Part shown: positions 25,600 through 35,024 of the stretch, piece after piece
How positions within the stretch are numbered: the first letter of the stretch is position 1
Layout of the letters: every line of letters begins with the position of its first letter
DNA from: Halarcobacter mediterraneus
GTDB taxonomy: Bacteria; Campylobacterota; Campylobacteria; Campylobacterales; Arcobacteraceae
Direction of reading: 5' to 3'
NCBI RefSeq assembly: GCF_004116625.1
Contig: NZ_NXIE01000004.1
Location: 1-64,000, forward strand
Length of the DNA stretch: 64,000 nt
The notes under the pieces: generated by a model
Told to the model about the DNA's origin: nothing
Databases searched by the model: none
The model's input: only the letters and a program-made list of their open reading frames with translations
Program-made: the position numbers and the translations under genes

Positions 25600-26297
25600 T
25601 GGGTCAAAAAGTTAATCCAATAGGTTTAAGATTAGGTATTAATAGAAATTGGGAATCAAGATGGTTTCCTAAATTTACTAATATGCCAGCAAATGTTGCA
25701 GAAGATGATAAAATCAGAAAATACGTTAAGAAAGAGTTATACTATGCTGGTGTTGCTCAAACTATCGTTGAAAGAACTGCAAAAAAAGTTAGAGTTACAA
25801 TCGTTGCAGCTAGACCAGGAATTATCATTGGTAAAAAAGGTGCAGATGTAGAAAAACTTAAAAATAATCTTTCTAAATTAGTTGGAAAAGATATTGCAGT
25901 AAATATCAAAGAAGAAAGAAAACCACAACTTTCTGGACAATTAGCAGCTGAAAATGTTGCTCAACAACTAGAAAGAAGAGTTGCATTTAGAAGAGCTATG
26001 AAAAGAGTTATGCAAAATGCACTTAAATCTGGAGCTAAAGGTATTAAAGTTTCTGTATCAGGAAGACTTGGTGGAGCTGAAATGGCTAGAACTGAGTGGT
26101 ACTTAGAAGGTAGAGTTCCTTTACATACTTTAAGAGCAAAAATTGATTATGGTTTTGCTGAAGCTCATACAACTTATGGTTGTATAGGTATTAAAGTTTG
26201 GATCTTCAAAGGTGAGGTTCTTGCAAAAGGAATTCCTACTGAAAAAGATACAACTTCTAAACCAAAAAGAAGACCACAAAAGAGAAGAGGTAAATAA
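25599..26297 (+). CDS. rpsC: 30S ribosomal protein S3
   Basis: A 232-residue S3 with [14 protein letters not shown], the KH-domain GXXG loop ([16 protein letters not shown]) and the [14 protein letters not shown] signature. A basic tail ([12 protein letters not shown]) ends the protein. S3 contributes to mRNA entry and helicase activity of the ribosome. Confidence 0.98.
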   Translation: MGQKVNPIGLRLGINRNWESRWFPKFTNMPANVAEDDKIRKYVKKELYYAGVAQTIVERTAKKVRVTIVAARPGIIIGKKGADVEKLKNNLSKLVGKDIAVNIKEERKPQLSGQLAAENVAQQLERRVAFRRAMKRVMQNALKSGAKGIKVSVSGRLGGAEMARTEWYLEGRVPLHTLRAKIDYGFAEAHTTYGCIGIKVWIFKGEVLAKGIPTEKDTTSKPKRRPQKRRGK

Positions 26298-26299
26298 TT

Positions 26300-26725
26300 A
26301 TGTTAATGCCTAAAAGAACTAAATATAGAAAGCAAATGAAGGGTCGAAATAGAGGTAAATCTATGAGAGCAAATTCTTTAGCTTACGGTGAATTTGGAAT
26401 CAAAGCTTTAGAGCATGGTAGAATTGACTCAAGACAAATTGAAGCTGCCAGAATTGCAATGACAAGAGCAATTAAGAGACAAGGTAAAGTTTGGATCATG
26501 GTATTCCCTCATAAACCTTTAACAAAAAGACCACTTGAAGTGAGAATGGGTAAAGGTAAAGGTCCAATCGATAAATGGGTAATGAATATTAAACCAGGTA
26601 GAGTATGCTTCGAAATGGCTGGTGTATCTGAAGAAATGGCTAGATCTGCTTTAACTCTAGCTCAACACAAATTACCATTTAAAACTAAAATTGTAAGTAG
26701 AGAAAGTGAAAATGAATTATATTGA
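26300..26725 (+). CDS. rplP: 50S ribosomal protein L16
   Basis: A 141-residue L16: [19 protein letters not shown], aligned with E. coli MLQPKRTKFRKMHKG, and [18 protein letters not shown]. The first ATG (26300) therefore fits the family better than the internal one at 26306. Its last 14 bases overlap rpmC. Confidence 0.97.
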   Translation: MLMPKRTKYRKQMKGRNRGKSMRANSLAYGEFGIKALEHGRIDSRQIEAARIAMTRAIKRQGKVWIMVFPHKPLTKRPLEVRMGKGKGPIDKWVMNIKPGRVCFEMAGVSEEMARSALTLAQHKLPFKTKIVSRESENELY

Positions 26726-26903
26726 TTTAAAAGAGAAAAGCTTACAAGAGCTAAATGAGTTATTAAAAGAGAAAAAGGTGCTTCTTTTTGAATTAAAAGC
26801 TAAGCTAAAAACTATGCAGTTAACAAATACTTCTGAATTAAGAGCGTGCAAAAAAGAAATTGCACAAATTCAAACAGCTATTACTGCAGCAAAAGCTAAC
26901 TAA
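26712..26903 (+). CDS. rpmC: 50S ribosomal protein L29
   Basis: A short helical L29 ([33 protein letters not shown]). The ATG at 26712 aligns with the Helicobacter L29 N-terminus (MKYTELKDKS from memory); a GTG at 26706 would add two residues. The start lies inside the end of rplP, suggesting translational coupling. Confidence 0.93.
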   Translation: MNYIDLKEKSLQELNELLKEKKVLLFELKAKLKTMQLTNTSELRACKKEIAQIQTAITAAKAN

Positions 26904-26914
26904 GGATCTAAAGT

Positions 26915-27166
26915 ATGACACATAAAAGAGAGATTCAAGGTGTAGTGGTAAAAAAATCTGGAGATAAAACTGCTTCTGTATTAGTTACTAGATATGTTTT
27001 ACACCCAAAATATCACAAGACTGTAAAAAGATTTAAAAAGTACTTAATTCATGACGAAAGAAATGAACTAAATGAGGGTGACACTGTAACTGCTGTTGAG
27101 TGTAGACCTTTATCTAAAACTAAATCTTTTAGATTAAAGAAAATTGTAGCTACAGGAGTTAAATAA
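26915..27166 (+). CDS. rpsQ: 30S ribosomal protein S17
   Basis: An 83-residue S17 ([54 protein letters not shown]). It is a primary 16S rRNA-binding protein. It overlaps rplN by one base. Confidence 0.97.
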   Translation: MTHKREIQGVVVKKSGDKTASVLVTRYVLHPKYHKTVKRFKKYLIHDERNELNEGDTVTAVECRPLSKTKSFRLKKIVATGVK

Positions 27167-27534
27167 TGATTCAAAGTTTTTCTAGATTAAATGTAGCTGA
27201 CAACACTGGTGCTAAAGAGATTATGTGTATCAAAGTTTTAGGTGGTTCTAAAAGAAGATATGCTTCTGTTGGTGATGTAATTGTTGCTTCAGTTAAGAAA
27301 GCTTTACCAACTGGTAAAGTTAAAAAAGGTCAAGTTGTAAAAGCAGTAATCGTAAGAACTCATAAAGAAGTTCAAAGAGAAAATGGATCTTTAATTAGAT
27401 TTGATGATAATGCTGCTGTAATCCTTGATGGTAAAAAAGAACCAATTGGAACAAGAATTTTTGGACCTGTTGCAAGAGAAGTTAGATACTCAGGTTTCAT
27501 GAAAATTGTTTCACTTGCTCCGGAGGTATTATAA
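27166..27534 (+). CDS. rplN: 50S ribosomal protein L14
   Basis: A 122-residue L14 ([47 protein letters not shown]). It forms part of the intersubunit bridge region. Length and ends are standard. Confidence 0.98.
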   Translation: MIQSFSRLNVADNTGAKEIMCIKVLGGSKRRYASVGDVIVASVKKALPTGKVKKGQVVKAVIVRTHKEVQRENGSLIRFDDNAAVILDGKKEPIGTRIFGPVAREVRYSGFMKIVSLAPEVL

Positions 27535-27535
27535 G

Positions 27536-27775
27536 ATGGCTGTTAAATTAAAGATTAAAAAAGGTGATACTGTAAAAATCATTGCTGGTGATGACAAAGG
27601 TAAAACTGGAGAAGTTTTAGCTGTATTACCTGCAAAAAACAAAGTAATCGTTAAAGATTGTAAAGTTGCTAAAAAAACAGTTAAGCCAGATCAAGAAAAA
27701 AACCCTGAAGGTGGTTTTGTAAACAAAGAGATGCCTATTGATATCTCAAATGTAGCAAAAGTAGAAGGTGAGTAA
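27536..27775 (+). CDS. rplX: 50S ribosomal protein L24
   Basis: A 79-residue L24 starting [22 protein letters not shown], the KOW motif. The frame is open upstream to 27506, but that part lies inside rplN and lacks homology to L24. The sequence then has [18 protein letters not shown]24 initiates 50S assembly. Confidence 0.96.
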   Translation: MAVKLKIKKGDTVKIIAGDDKGKTGEVLAVLPAKNKVIVKDCKVAKKTVKPDQEKNPEGGFVNKEMPIDISNVAKVEGE

Positions 27776-27776
27776 G

Positions 27777-28325
27777 ATGGCAAACAGATTACAAGAAAGA
27801 TATAATGCAGAGATCAAACCAACTTTAGAAACTGAGTTCCCTAAAAACAAAATGTTAACTGCTAAATTAGATAAAGTAGTTATTTCTGTTGGTGCTGGAG
27901 AAGCTATGAAAGATAGCAAACTTATGCAAAATATACAAGATACTATTTCTTTAATTGCTGGTCAAAGAGCAGTTAAAGTTATTGCTAAAAAATCAGTTGC
28001 TGGTTTTAAAGTAAGAGAAGGTATGCCTGTAGGTGTTAAAGTAACACTTAGAGGTGAAAATATGTATGCATTCTTAGATAAATTATGTTCTATTGCATTA
28101 CCAAGAGTAAAAGACTTTAGAGGTCTTAACAGAAATGGTTTTGATGGTCAAGGTAACTTTAACTTTGGTCTTGATGAACAATTAATGTTCCCAGAAGTTG
28201 TTTATGATGATATCATCAAAACTCACGGTATGAATATTTCAATTTCAACTAGTGCTAGTGACGATGCAGAAGCATTTAGATTATTAGAGCTTGTTGGAGT
28301 TCCATTTACAAAAGGAAGAGCGTAA
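27777..28325 (+). CDS. rplE: 50S ribosomal protein L5
   Basis: A 182-residue L5 starting [15 protein letters not shown] at 27777; a GTG at 27768 is in frame but lies within rplX. Conserved segments are [23 protein letters not shown] and [11 protein letters not shown]5 carries 5S rRNA in the central protuberance. It overlaps rpsN by one base. Confidence 0.97.
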   Translation: MANRLQERYNAEIKPTLETEFPKNKMLTAKLDKVVISVGAGEAMKDSKLMQNIQDTISLIAGQRAVKVIAKKSVAGFKVREGMPVGVKVTLRGENMYAFLDKLCSIALPRVKDFRGLNRNGFDGQGNFNFGLDEQLMFPEVVYDDIIKTHGMNISISTSASDDAEAFRLLELVGVPFTKGRA

Positions 28326-28510
28326 TGGCAAAGAAGTCTATGATTGCTAAGCAAAAGAGAACTCCTAAGTTCTCTTCAAGAGCATACACAAGATGTTCAG
28401 TTTGTGGAAGACCACATTCAGTTTACAGAGATTTTGGTCTTTGTAGAGTTTGTTTAAGAAAAATGGCTAACGAGGGATTACTTCCTGGCGTTAAAAAATC
28501 TAGTTGGTAG
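28325..28510 (+). CDS. rpsN: 30S ribosomal protein S14, zinc-binding type
   Basis: The 61-residue short form of S14, with two Cys pairs (CSVCGRPH and CRVC) that bind zinc, and [21 protein letters not shown] at the end. This is the type-Z form, not the longer zinc-free form of E. coli. Confidence 0.97.
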   Translation: MAKKSMIAKQKRTPKFSSRAYTRCSVCGRPHSVYRDFGLCRVCLRKMANEGLLPGVKKSSW

Positions 28511-28523
28511 GAGAATAAAAGCT

Positions 28524-28922
28524 ATGATGAATGATATTATCGCAGATGCTTTAACTAGAATTAGAAATGCTGCAATGAGAAAATTAGAAGTTGCAACATT
28601 ATTACATTCTAACACAGTAGTAGGAATCTTAAATGTACTTGAGAAAAAAGAGTATATTGAAGGGTTCAAAGTAGTTGATGGTGAAAACAATAAAAAAACA
28701 GTACAAGTTACATTAAAATATGATGACAATGATAATTCAGTTATCAATGAAATCAAAAGAGTTTCTACTCCAGGAAGAAGAGTTTATAAAAACGCTTCTG
28801 AGATTAAATCTTTCAAAAATGGATATGGTACAATTATTGTTTCAACAAACAAAGGTGTTATCGCTAACGATGAAGCTTATGCTGCAAACGTTGGTGGTGA
28901 AGTACTATGTACTGTATGGTAG
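28524..28922 (+). CDS. rpsH: 30S ribosomal protein S8
   Basis: A 132-residue S8 ([42 protein letters not shown]). S8 binds the central domain of 16S rRNA and in E. coli regulates the spc operon. Two adjacent ATGs are possible starts; the first is closer to the AGGAG. Confidence 0.97.
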   Translation: MMNDIIADALTRIRNAAMRKLEVATLLHSNTVVGILNVLEKKEYIEGFKVVDGENNKKTVQVTLKYDDNDNSVINEIKRVSTPGRRVYKNASEIKSFKNGYGTIIVSTNKGVIANDEAYAANVGGEVLCTVW

Positions 28923-28931
28923 GAGAGTGTA

Positions 28932-29465
28932 ATGTCTAGAATTGGAAAAAAACCTATCGCTATCCCTTCAGGGGTTGAAGTAACAGTTGATGGAACTGTT
29001 GTAAATGTAAAAAAAGGAAATAACGTAATTCCTGTTGAAACTCACGGAAGAGTTGATGTTGAAGTAGCTGATAATCAAGTTGTATTATCTAAAGTTGGTG
29101 AAACTAAAGAATCAGCAGCTTTCTGGGGAACTTATAGAGCTTTAATTAACAATGCAGTAACTGGTTTATCAACTGGTTTCCAAAAATCTTTAGAGATTAA
29201 TGGTGTTGGTTATAGAGCTGCAGTTAAAGGTAAAGTATTAGAATTACAATTAGGATACTCTCACCCAATTAACTATGATATTCCTGAGGGACTAGATGTA
29301 TCAGTAGAAAAAAACATTATTCATGTTAAAGGTGCTGATAAACAACAAGTTGGTCAAGCCGCTGCAATTATTAGAGGCTTTAGAAAACCTGAACCATATA
29401 AAGGTAAAGGTGTTAAGTATACTGACGAGCATATCGTTAGAAAAGCTGGTAAAACTGCTAAATAA
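28932..29465 (+). CDS. rplF: 50S ribosomal protein L6
   Basis: A 177-residue L6 ([17 protein letters not shown], and [16 protein letters not shown], then [10 protein letters not shown] near the C-terminus). It sits near the factor-binding site of the 50S. AGGAG precedes the ATG. Confidence 0.97.
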   Translation: MSRIGKKPIAIPSGVEVTVDGTVVNVKKGNNVIPVETHGRVDVEVADNQVVLSKVGETKESAAFWGTYRALINNAVTGLSTGFQKSLEINGVGYRAAVKGKVLELQLGYSHPINYDIPEGLDVSVEKNIIHVKGADKQQVGQAAAIIRGFRKPEPYKGKGVKYTDEHIVRKAGKTAK

Positions 29466-29475
29466 GGTGTAAAAT

Positions 29476-29838
29476 ATGAGTAGAATTAAAGATATAGCAA
29501 AAAAGAATTCTTCTAGAATCGTAAGAAAAAGAAGAGTTAGAGGAGATATCGGTAGAGGTACTGCTGAAACACCTAGAGTAACTGTTTTTAAATCAAACAG
29601 GTATTTAAGTGCACAAGCAATCAATGATATTGCTGGTGTAACATTAGCAGCAGTAAATTCTAAAGCTTTAAACTTAAGTGTAAGTAGAGAAAATGCAGTA
29701 AAAGTGGCAGCAGAATTTGCTGAAAAATTAAAAGCTGCTGGAATTGAAAAAGTAGTATTTGATAGAAATGGATACCTTTATCACGGTGTAGTTGCAGCAT
29801 TTGCTGATGGACTTAGAGAAAATGGTATCAAATTATAA
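29476..29838 (+). CDS. rplR: 50S ribosomal protein L18
   Basis: A 120-residue L18 (PRVTVFKSNRYLSAQAIND, VVFDRNGYLYHGVVAAFADG, LRENGIKL). It binds 5S rRNA with L5. A basic N-terminal arm (IVRKRRVRGDI) is present. Confidence 0.97.
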   Translation: MSRIKDIAKKNSSRIVRKRRVRGDIGRGTAETPRVTVFKSNRYLSAQAINDIAGVTLAAVNSKALNLSVSRENAVKVAAEFAEKLKAAGIEKVVFDRNGYLYHGVVAAFADGLRENGIKL

Positions 29839-29847
29839 GGGTTAATG

Positions 29848-30291
29848 ATGGCAGCAGTAAATAGAGAAGATTTTCAAGAAGCAATCGTTAAAATCGGAAG
29901 AGTAACAAAAGTTGTAAAAGGTGGTAGAAGATTCAGATTTACAGCTTTAGTTGTTGTTGGAGATAAAAACGGTACAGTTGGATTTGGTACAGGAAAAGCA
30001 AAAGAAGTTCCTGATGCAATTAAAAAAGCATTAGATGATGCATTTAAATCTTTAGTAAAAGTTAATATTCATGGGACAACTATTGCGCATGATATTGAAC
30101 ATAAATATAATTCAAGTAAAATTTTATTAAAACCAGCATCAGAAGGTACAGGGCTTATCGCAGGTGGTGCGGCAAGACCAGTTCTTGAGCTTTCTGGGGT
30201 TAAAGATATTATTGCAAAATCTTTAGGTTCAAATAATCCAAACAACCTTGTACAAGCTACAGTTGAAGCATTAGCAAGAATAAAAGGATAA
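29848..30291 (+). CDS. rpsE: 30S ribosomal protein S5
   Basis: A 147-residue S5 ([53 protein letters not shown]). The second of two adjacent ATGs is chosen because it lies six bases from AAGGG; the first is only three away. rplO follows at once: rpmD (L30) is absent from its usual place here. Confidence 0.96.
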   Translation: MAAVNREDFQEAIVKIGRVTKVVKGGRRFRFTALVVVGDKNGTVGFGTGKAKEVPDAIKKALDDAFKSLVKVNIHGTTIAHDIEHKYNSSKILLKPASEGTGLIAGGAARPVLELSGVKDIIAKSLGSNNPNNLVQATVEALARIKG

Positions 30292-30294
30292 AAG

Positions 30295-30693
30295 ATGGCA
30301 TTAGACAACTTACAACCAGCAACTGGTAGTACAAAAAATGTTAAAAGAGTAGGAAGAGGTCAAGGTTCAGGAACAGGAAAAACTTCTGCAAGAGGACAAA
30401 AAGGTCAAAAATCTAGATCTGGATATAAAATTAAGAGACACTTTGAAGGTGGTCAAATGCCACTTCAAAAAAGAGCTCCAAAAATTGGATTTACTTCTAG
30501 AGTTGAAAAACCTTACTCAATTAATGTTGATAGAGTAAAAAAAGTTGCAGAACTTGAAGAAATCACAGTAGAATCAATAAAAACAGTTTATAAACTTTCT
30601 AAAAGTGTTACAAAAGTTAAACTTGTTGGTTCTTCTGCAAAAGAATTATCATCTAAGATTAAAGACGAAAACGTAACAACTACTGGAAATTAG
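30295..30693 (+). CDS. rplO: 50S ribosomal protein L15
   Basis: A 132-residue L15 ([53 protein letters not shown]). Slightly shorter than the 144 residues of E. coli. It lies three bases after rpsE, where rpmD would normally intervene, and directly before secY. Confidence 0.96.
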   Translation: MALDNLQPATGSTKNVKRVGRGQGSGTGKTSARGQKGQKSRSGYKIKRHFEGGQMPLQKRAPKIGFTSRVEKPYSINVDRVKKVAELEEITVESIKTVYKLSKSVTKVKLVGSSAKELSSKIKDENVTTTGN

Positions 30694-30695
30694 TT

Positions 30696-31958
30696 ATGAG
30701 TAAAGATCTAATAAATAAGATTCTTATTACATTAGGCTTTATTTTACTTTACAGGTTATTGGCATATGTGCCAGTACCTGGAGTAAATATTGATGTAGTT
30801 AAAGAATTTTTTGATTCAAATGCAAATAATGCATTAGGTCTTGTAAATATGTTTAGTGGTAATGCAGTTGAAAGACTGTCAATTATCTCTCTTGGTATTA
30901 TGCCTTATATTACAGCTTCAATTATTATGGAGCTTCTAGCAGCAACTTTCCCAGCCCTTGGTAAAATGAAAAAAGAACGAGATGGAATGCAAAAATATAT
31001 GCAAATCATCAGATATACTACAATTGTAATTACATTAATTCAATCTATTGGTGTATCAATGGGATTAAATTCATTAACTGGACAAAGTGGACAAAGTGCA
31101 ATTTCTATTGATATGGATACTTTTGTTGCTGTTTCTGCAATTTCAATGTTAACTGGAACTATGCTTTTAATGTGGATTGGTGAACAAATCACACAAAAAG
31201 GTATTGGTAATGGTATTTCATTAATTATTTTTGCAGGTATTGTTTCAGCAATTCCAAGTGCAATAGGTGGAACGGTTGATTTAGTAAATAATGGACAAAT
31301 GAACTTCTTAACTGTAATTGCTATATTAGTAATTATTCTAGCAACTGTTGGAGCAATTATATATGTTGAATTAGGTGAAAGAAGAGTTCCTGTTTCTTAT
31401 TCTAGAAAAGTTATGATGCAAGCACAAAATAAAAGAGTTATGAATTATATTCCAATTAAAGTAAATTTATCTGGAGTTATTCCTGCAATTTTTGCATCTG
31501 CAATTTTAATGTTCCCTGCAACTGTTTTACAAGGTAGTCAAAATGAATATCTTGTTGTTATTGCAGATTTTTTAAGTCCTACATCTTATACATTCAATGT
31601 ATTAATGTTTTTATTTGTAGTTTTCTTTGCATTCTTTTATGCATCAATTACTTTTAATGCAAAAGATATCTCAGAGAACTTAAAAAAACAAGGTGGATTT
31701 ATTCCTGGTGTTAGACCTGGAGCTTCTACTGCAGGATTTTTAAATGAGACAGCAAGTAGACTTACTTTTTGGGGAGCAATTTATTTAGGACTTATTTCTA
31801 CTGTTCCTTGGCTTTTAGTAAAAGCAATGGGAGTACCTTTCTACTTTGGAGGTGTTGCCGTTCTTATTGTTGTTCAAGTTGCAATTGATACAATGAGAAA
31901 AATAGAAGCGCAGCAATATATGAATAAATATGAAACATTAAGTGCAGTAGGTTTATAA
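30696..31958 (+). CDS. secY: Protein translocase subunit SecY
   Basis: SecY forms the channel of the Sec translocon. The 420-residue protein has ten hydrophobic segments, the plug region with GLVNMFSGNAVERLSIISLGIMPY split over its start, the GIGNGISLIIFAGIV motif, and the cytosolic loops ERRVPVSYSRK and NLKKQGGFIPGVRPG. It belongs to the ribosomal operon, as usual; the adenylate kinase gene that often follows is elsewhere in the window. Confidence 0.98.
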   Translation: MSKDLINKILITLGFILLYRLLAYVPVPGVNIDVVKEFFDSNANNALGLVNMFSGNAVERLSIISLGIMPYITASIIMELLAATFPALGKMKKERDGMQKYMQIIRYTTIVITLIQSIGVSMGLNSLTGQSGQSAISIDMDTFVAVSAISMLTGTMLLMWIGEQITQKGIGNGISLIIFAGIVSAIPSAIGGTVDLVNNGQMNFLTVIAILVIILATVGAIIYVELGERRVPVSYSRKVMMQAQNKRVMNYIPIKVNLSGVIPAIFASAILMFPATVLQGSQNEYLVVIADFLSPTSYTFNVLMFLFVVFFAFFYASITFNAKDISENLKKQGGFIPGVRPGASTAGFLNETASRLTFWGAIYLGLISTVPWLLVKAMGVPFYFGGVAVLIVVQVAIDTMRKIEAQQYMNKYETLSAVGL

Positions 31959-31959
31959 A

Positions 31960-32727
31960 ATGGCAATTCCTTTAAGAAAATCAAATGAGATAGAAAAACT
32001 TCGAACAGCTGGACAAGCTGTTGCGAAGACATTAAAGTATTTAGAAAAAAATGTTAAGCCAGGAATGACTTTAAAAGAAGTTGATTTAATGGGTGAAAAG
32101 TTTTTAAATGATTTAGGTGCACGACCTGCTTTTAAAGGGCTTTATGGTTTTCCTGGTGCAATTTGTACTTCTTTAAATGAAGTTATTATTCATGGAATTC
32201 CAGATGATAAAGTTTTAAAAGAAGGTGATATTCTTGGTCTTGATATTGGTTCAGAAATTGATGGTTGGTATGGTGATGCAGCTATTACGATGCCAATTGG
32301 TAAAATTTCAAAAGAAGATGAAGACTTAATTGCTTGTTCAAAAGATTCACTTTATTATGCTATTGATTTAATTGAAGAAGGTATGAGATTTAAAGAACTA
32401 TCAAAAGCAATAGAAGATTTCATTGTAGATAGAGGTTATCAACCTTTAGTTAAATTTTGTGGACATGGTATTGGCAAAAAACCTCACGGGGAACCAGAAA
32501 TACCAAATTATGTAAATGGTGGAAATGTAAAATCTGGACCAAAAATTAAAAATGGTATGGTATTTTGTATTGAACCTATGATTTGTCATGAAGGAAGAGA
32601 ACCAGTAATTTTAGATAATGACTGGGATGTTGTTTCTGAAGACGGAAAAAGAGGTAGCCATTATGAACACACTGTTGCTGTAGTTGATGGGAAAGCAGTT
32701 ATTTTAAGTCAAGTAGATGATGAGTAG
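31960..32727 (+). CDS. map: Methionine aminopeptidase, type I
   Basis: Map removes the initiator methionine. The 255-residue protein has the metal ligands in the usual order: VIIHGIPDD, DILGLDIGSEIDGWYGDAAIT (two Asp), CGHGIGKKPHGEP (His), FCIEPM (Glu) and SHYEHTVAV (Glu). The start is one base after the secY stop. Def, which acts before it, is at 18491-19024. Confidence 0.97.
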   Translation: MAIPLRKSNEIEKLRTAGQAVAKTLKYLEKNVKPGMTLKEVDLMGEKFLNDLGARPAFKGLYGFPGAICTSLNEVIIHGIPDDKVLKEGDILGLDIGSEIDGWYGDAAITMPIGKISKEDEDLIACSKDSLYYAIDLIEEGMRFKELSKAIEDFIVDRGYQPLVKFCGHGIGKKPHGEPEIPNYVNGGNVKSGPKIKNGMVFCIEPMICHEGREPVILDNDWDVVSEDGKRGSHYEHTVAVVDGKAVILSQVDDE

Positions 32728-32742
32728 AATTTAGGAGCGAAA

Positions 32743-32961
32743 GTGGCAAAAGATGATGTTATAGTAATTGATGGAAAAGTAATTGAAGCTTTACCTAATG
32801 CTATGTTTAGAGTTGAATTAGATAATGGACATGTAGTTTTATGTCATATCTCAGGAAAAATGAGAATGCACTACATTAAAATTTTACCAGGTGATAAAGT
32901 AAAAGTTGAAATTACACCTTACTCTTTAGATAAGGGTAGAATTACTCATAGATACAAGTAA
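32743..32961 (+). CDS. infA: Translation initiation factor IF-1
   Basis: A 72-residue OB-fold IF-1 starting at GTG 32743 ([50 protein letters not shown]). AGGAG precedes the start. It closes the locus; rpmJ, which follows infA in many bacteria, is not seen before the terminator. Confidence 0.97.
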   Translation: MAKDDVIVIDGKVIEALPNAMFRVELDNGHVVLCHISGKMRMHYIKILPGDKVKVEITPYSLDKGRITHRYK

Positions 32962-32970
32962 ATTAGAAAA

Positions 32971-33004
32971 AAAAGTGATAGTAAATTTATTTATTATCTC
33001 TTTT
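32971..33004 (+). terminator. Terminator after infA
   Basis: AAAAGTGATAGTAAAT pairs with ATTTATTATCTCTTTT with two mismatched positions, around a TT loop, followed by a pyrimidine-rich CTTTCTTT run. It is well placed to end the 10-kb ribosomal/secY transcript. Confidence 0.65.
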
Positions 33005-33051
33005 CTTTCTTTATGATATACTATTTAAAAATCCTTTTATAAAAAAACAAT

Positions 33052-34305
33052 ATGACTAGTATATTAAAAATAATAAATAAAACATTAAAAAACTTAGAAA
33101 AAACTAACAAAGATGCAAATCCTAAAAATTTTGAAGAAGAATTTTATAAACAATTAAATAAATCAGACTTTATTTTCCAAGAGGAAAAAGAAATAAAAAG
33201 TTTAATATCTACATTTACAGATTTTGAAAGATCTAAATTAAATAAAGAAAATCAAACCTTTAAAGATATTGCAAATATTCTTTCAGAAAGAATTTCTGAT
33301 CAAATAATCAGAGAATTTTTAAAAGATTTCGCTTATTTTATGAGTTCTTCAATTGATAAAAAAATTGATGATGATATTAGAACCTTATGTACTAAAATTG
33401 CAGAGAAACCCAACTCTTTAGTTGACTTGGAAACCTTACGTAATTTAAGAAGATTAACTGATCAAAGAATTAATGCTGATAAAAAACTTTTTAATGATAA
33501 GACTAATGATGTAAAAAAACTAATTAATTTTTTAGGTGAATATGTAAATCGTTTTTTAATAGAACACTCTTCTACTATTGATGAAGTAACTAAACTAAAA
33601 AATGAAATTTCTTCACTAAATTTATCTGAATCTTCATTTAATGACTTTAAATCTTTTAGAGAAGATTTATTATGTTCTATAGAAAAATTTGAAAAATCTA
33701 TTTATGAAAGTAGAAATAATATTACAGACAATCAATTAAAATGTGATTTATTATATGAACAGATAGAAGAATTACAAGAAAATTTAAATAAAGCAGAAGA
33801 AGAGAAATCAATAGATTATTTAACAAAAGTTTTAACAAGGCGAGCTTATAATTTAGAGGTAAAAAGACTTGAAAATGAATATAGAATTTTTAATTCAAAA
33901 TATGCTTTAGTATTTTATGATATAGATCATTTTAAAGATGTAAATGATAGTTATGGTCATGATTGTGGTGATTCTATTTTATCAACATTTGCTCAAATTC
34001 TGAAAAATCTTACTAGAACAGGAGATATAATTGCACGTTATGGTGGAGAAGAGTTTATTTCTTTAGTTAGCTATAAAAATAAATTAGAAGTGGAAAACTA
34101 TTTAAGAAGAGCAAAGAATATTATAGCTAATAATAAGTTTGTTTATAATGATATTAAACTTAATATTGAGTTTTGTGCTGGGGTAACTTTTAGGGATAAT
34201 TATAACTCTTATGAAGAAACAATAAAAAAAGCAGATGAACTTTTATATGATGCTAAATCAAAAGGTAGAAATAAAATTATTCTTGATAATAATAAGATTT
34301 TGTAA
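33052..34305 (+). CDS. Diguanylate cyclase (GGDEF domain)
   Basis: The 417-residue protein ends in a GGDEF domain (about 255-417) with the active-site motif RYGGEEF (GGEEF at 331-335), the DIDHFKDVND metal-binding segment and GHDCGDSIL. Residues 1-250 are helical and largely coiled coil with no membrane segment, so this is a soluble enzyme making cyclic di-GMP from GTP. I see no RxxD inhibitory site just before GGEEF (the sequence there is GDIIARY). A TATACT box lies near 33021. It is transcribed away from the ribosomal operon terminator. Confidence 0.93.
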   Translation: MTSILKIINKTLKNLEKTNKDANPKNFEEEFYKQLNKSDFIFQEEKEIKSLISTFTDFERSKLNKENQTFKDIANILSERISDQIIREFLKDFAYFMSSSIDKKIDDDIRTLCTKIAEKPNSLVDLETLRNLRRLTDQRINADKKLFNDKTNDVKKLINFLGEYVNRFLIEHSSTIDEVTKLKNEISSLNLSESSFNDFKSFREDLLCSIEKFEKSIYESRNNITDNQLKCDLLYEQIEELQENLNKAEEEKSIDYLTKVLTRRAYNLEVKRLENEYRIFNSKYALVFYDIDHFKDVNDSYGHDCGDSILSTFAQILKNLTRTGDIIARYGGEEFISLVSYKNKLEVENYLRRAKNIIANNKFVYNDIKLNIEFCAGVTFRDNYNSYEETIKKADELLYDAKSKGRNKIILDNNKIL

Positions 34306-34358
34306 ACTTACTCAAAACTAAAAAATTTATTCAAAGATATTTTTTTGTACAATAAGAT

Positions 34359-35024
34359 ATGACAAATACTATTAAAAATAAAATTTTATTTCAGCTAAAT
34401 TTTTTAAAGTCAATAGGATATGAGTATCATGAATCTATTAAAGCCTTTGATAAAGATTTAGAACAATACAATTTACCCGATGACTTCTTTAATTTGGAAT
34501 CTATGGTTAAAAATTGTTATTTATGTGAATTATCAAAATCAAGAAAAAACCCTTTATTCTCATATGGTAATCAAAATGCACAGATTATGTTTATTTTTGA
34601 TGAACCTAGTACAAGTGAAGATGAATTAAATTCATTTTATGTTGGGAAAGCAGGGGAGCAATTATCAAGAATGATTGAAAATGTATTACCTTTAAAAAAA
34701 GAAGATATATATATTACAAGTTTAGTTAAATGTAAAAGTTTAGATGGTTTTAATACAAGTCATTTTAATAGTTGTAGTTCTTATTTATATAAACAAATCG
34801 ATTTATTAAATCCAAAATTAATTGTTACACTAGGGGAAAAAACTTATGAATATTTATGTAAAGATAAAACCCCTTTTAATCAAATTAGAGGTAAACTTAT
34901 GAGTTTTAAAAATTATGATGTTTTACCTACATATAGTGCAAGTTTTCTTTTAAGAAACCCTTCTTTTAAAAAAGAAGCTTTTCATGATATGCTAAAAATA
35001 AAATCAATATTGGAGTCAAATTGA
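34359..35024 (+). CDS. Family 4 uracil-DNA glycosylase-like protein with altered active-site motifs
   Basis: The 221-residue protein has the UDG4 layout. Four Cys can hold a 4Fe-4S cluster: Cys53 and Cys56 (CYLC), Cys125 (VKC) and Cys139. FYVGKAGEQLSRMIE matches the family's PFVGxAGxLL. However, motif 1, usually GExPGxxED, is FDEPSTSED (80-88). Motif 2, usually TYHPxxLLR, is TYSASFLLR (191-199), so the catalytic His is Ser193. The fold is clear; glycosylase activity is doubtful. It overlaps the next gene by four bases, forming an operon with an outer lipoprotein. A TACAAT box is just upstream. Confidence 0.75.
   Translation: MTNTIKNKILFQLNFLKSIGYEYHESIKAFDKDLEQYNLPDDFFNLESMVKNCYLCELSKSRKNPLFSYGNQNAQIMFIFDEPSTSEDELNSFYVGKAGEQLSRMIENVLPLKKEDIYITSLVKCKSLDGFNTSHFNSCSSYLYKQIDLLNPKLIVTLGEKTYEYLCKDKTPFNQIRGKLMSFKNYDVLPTYSASFLLRNPSFKKEAFHDMLKIKSILESN

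Noticed and set aside
24136-25607. Minus-strand reading frames opposite rplB, rpsS and rplV
   Set aside because: They lie inside essential ribosomal genes and their composition follows the sense-strand codons.
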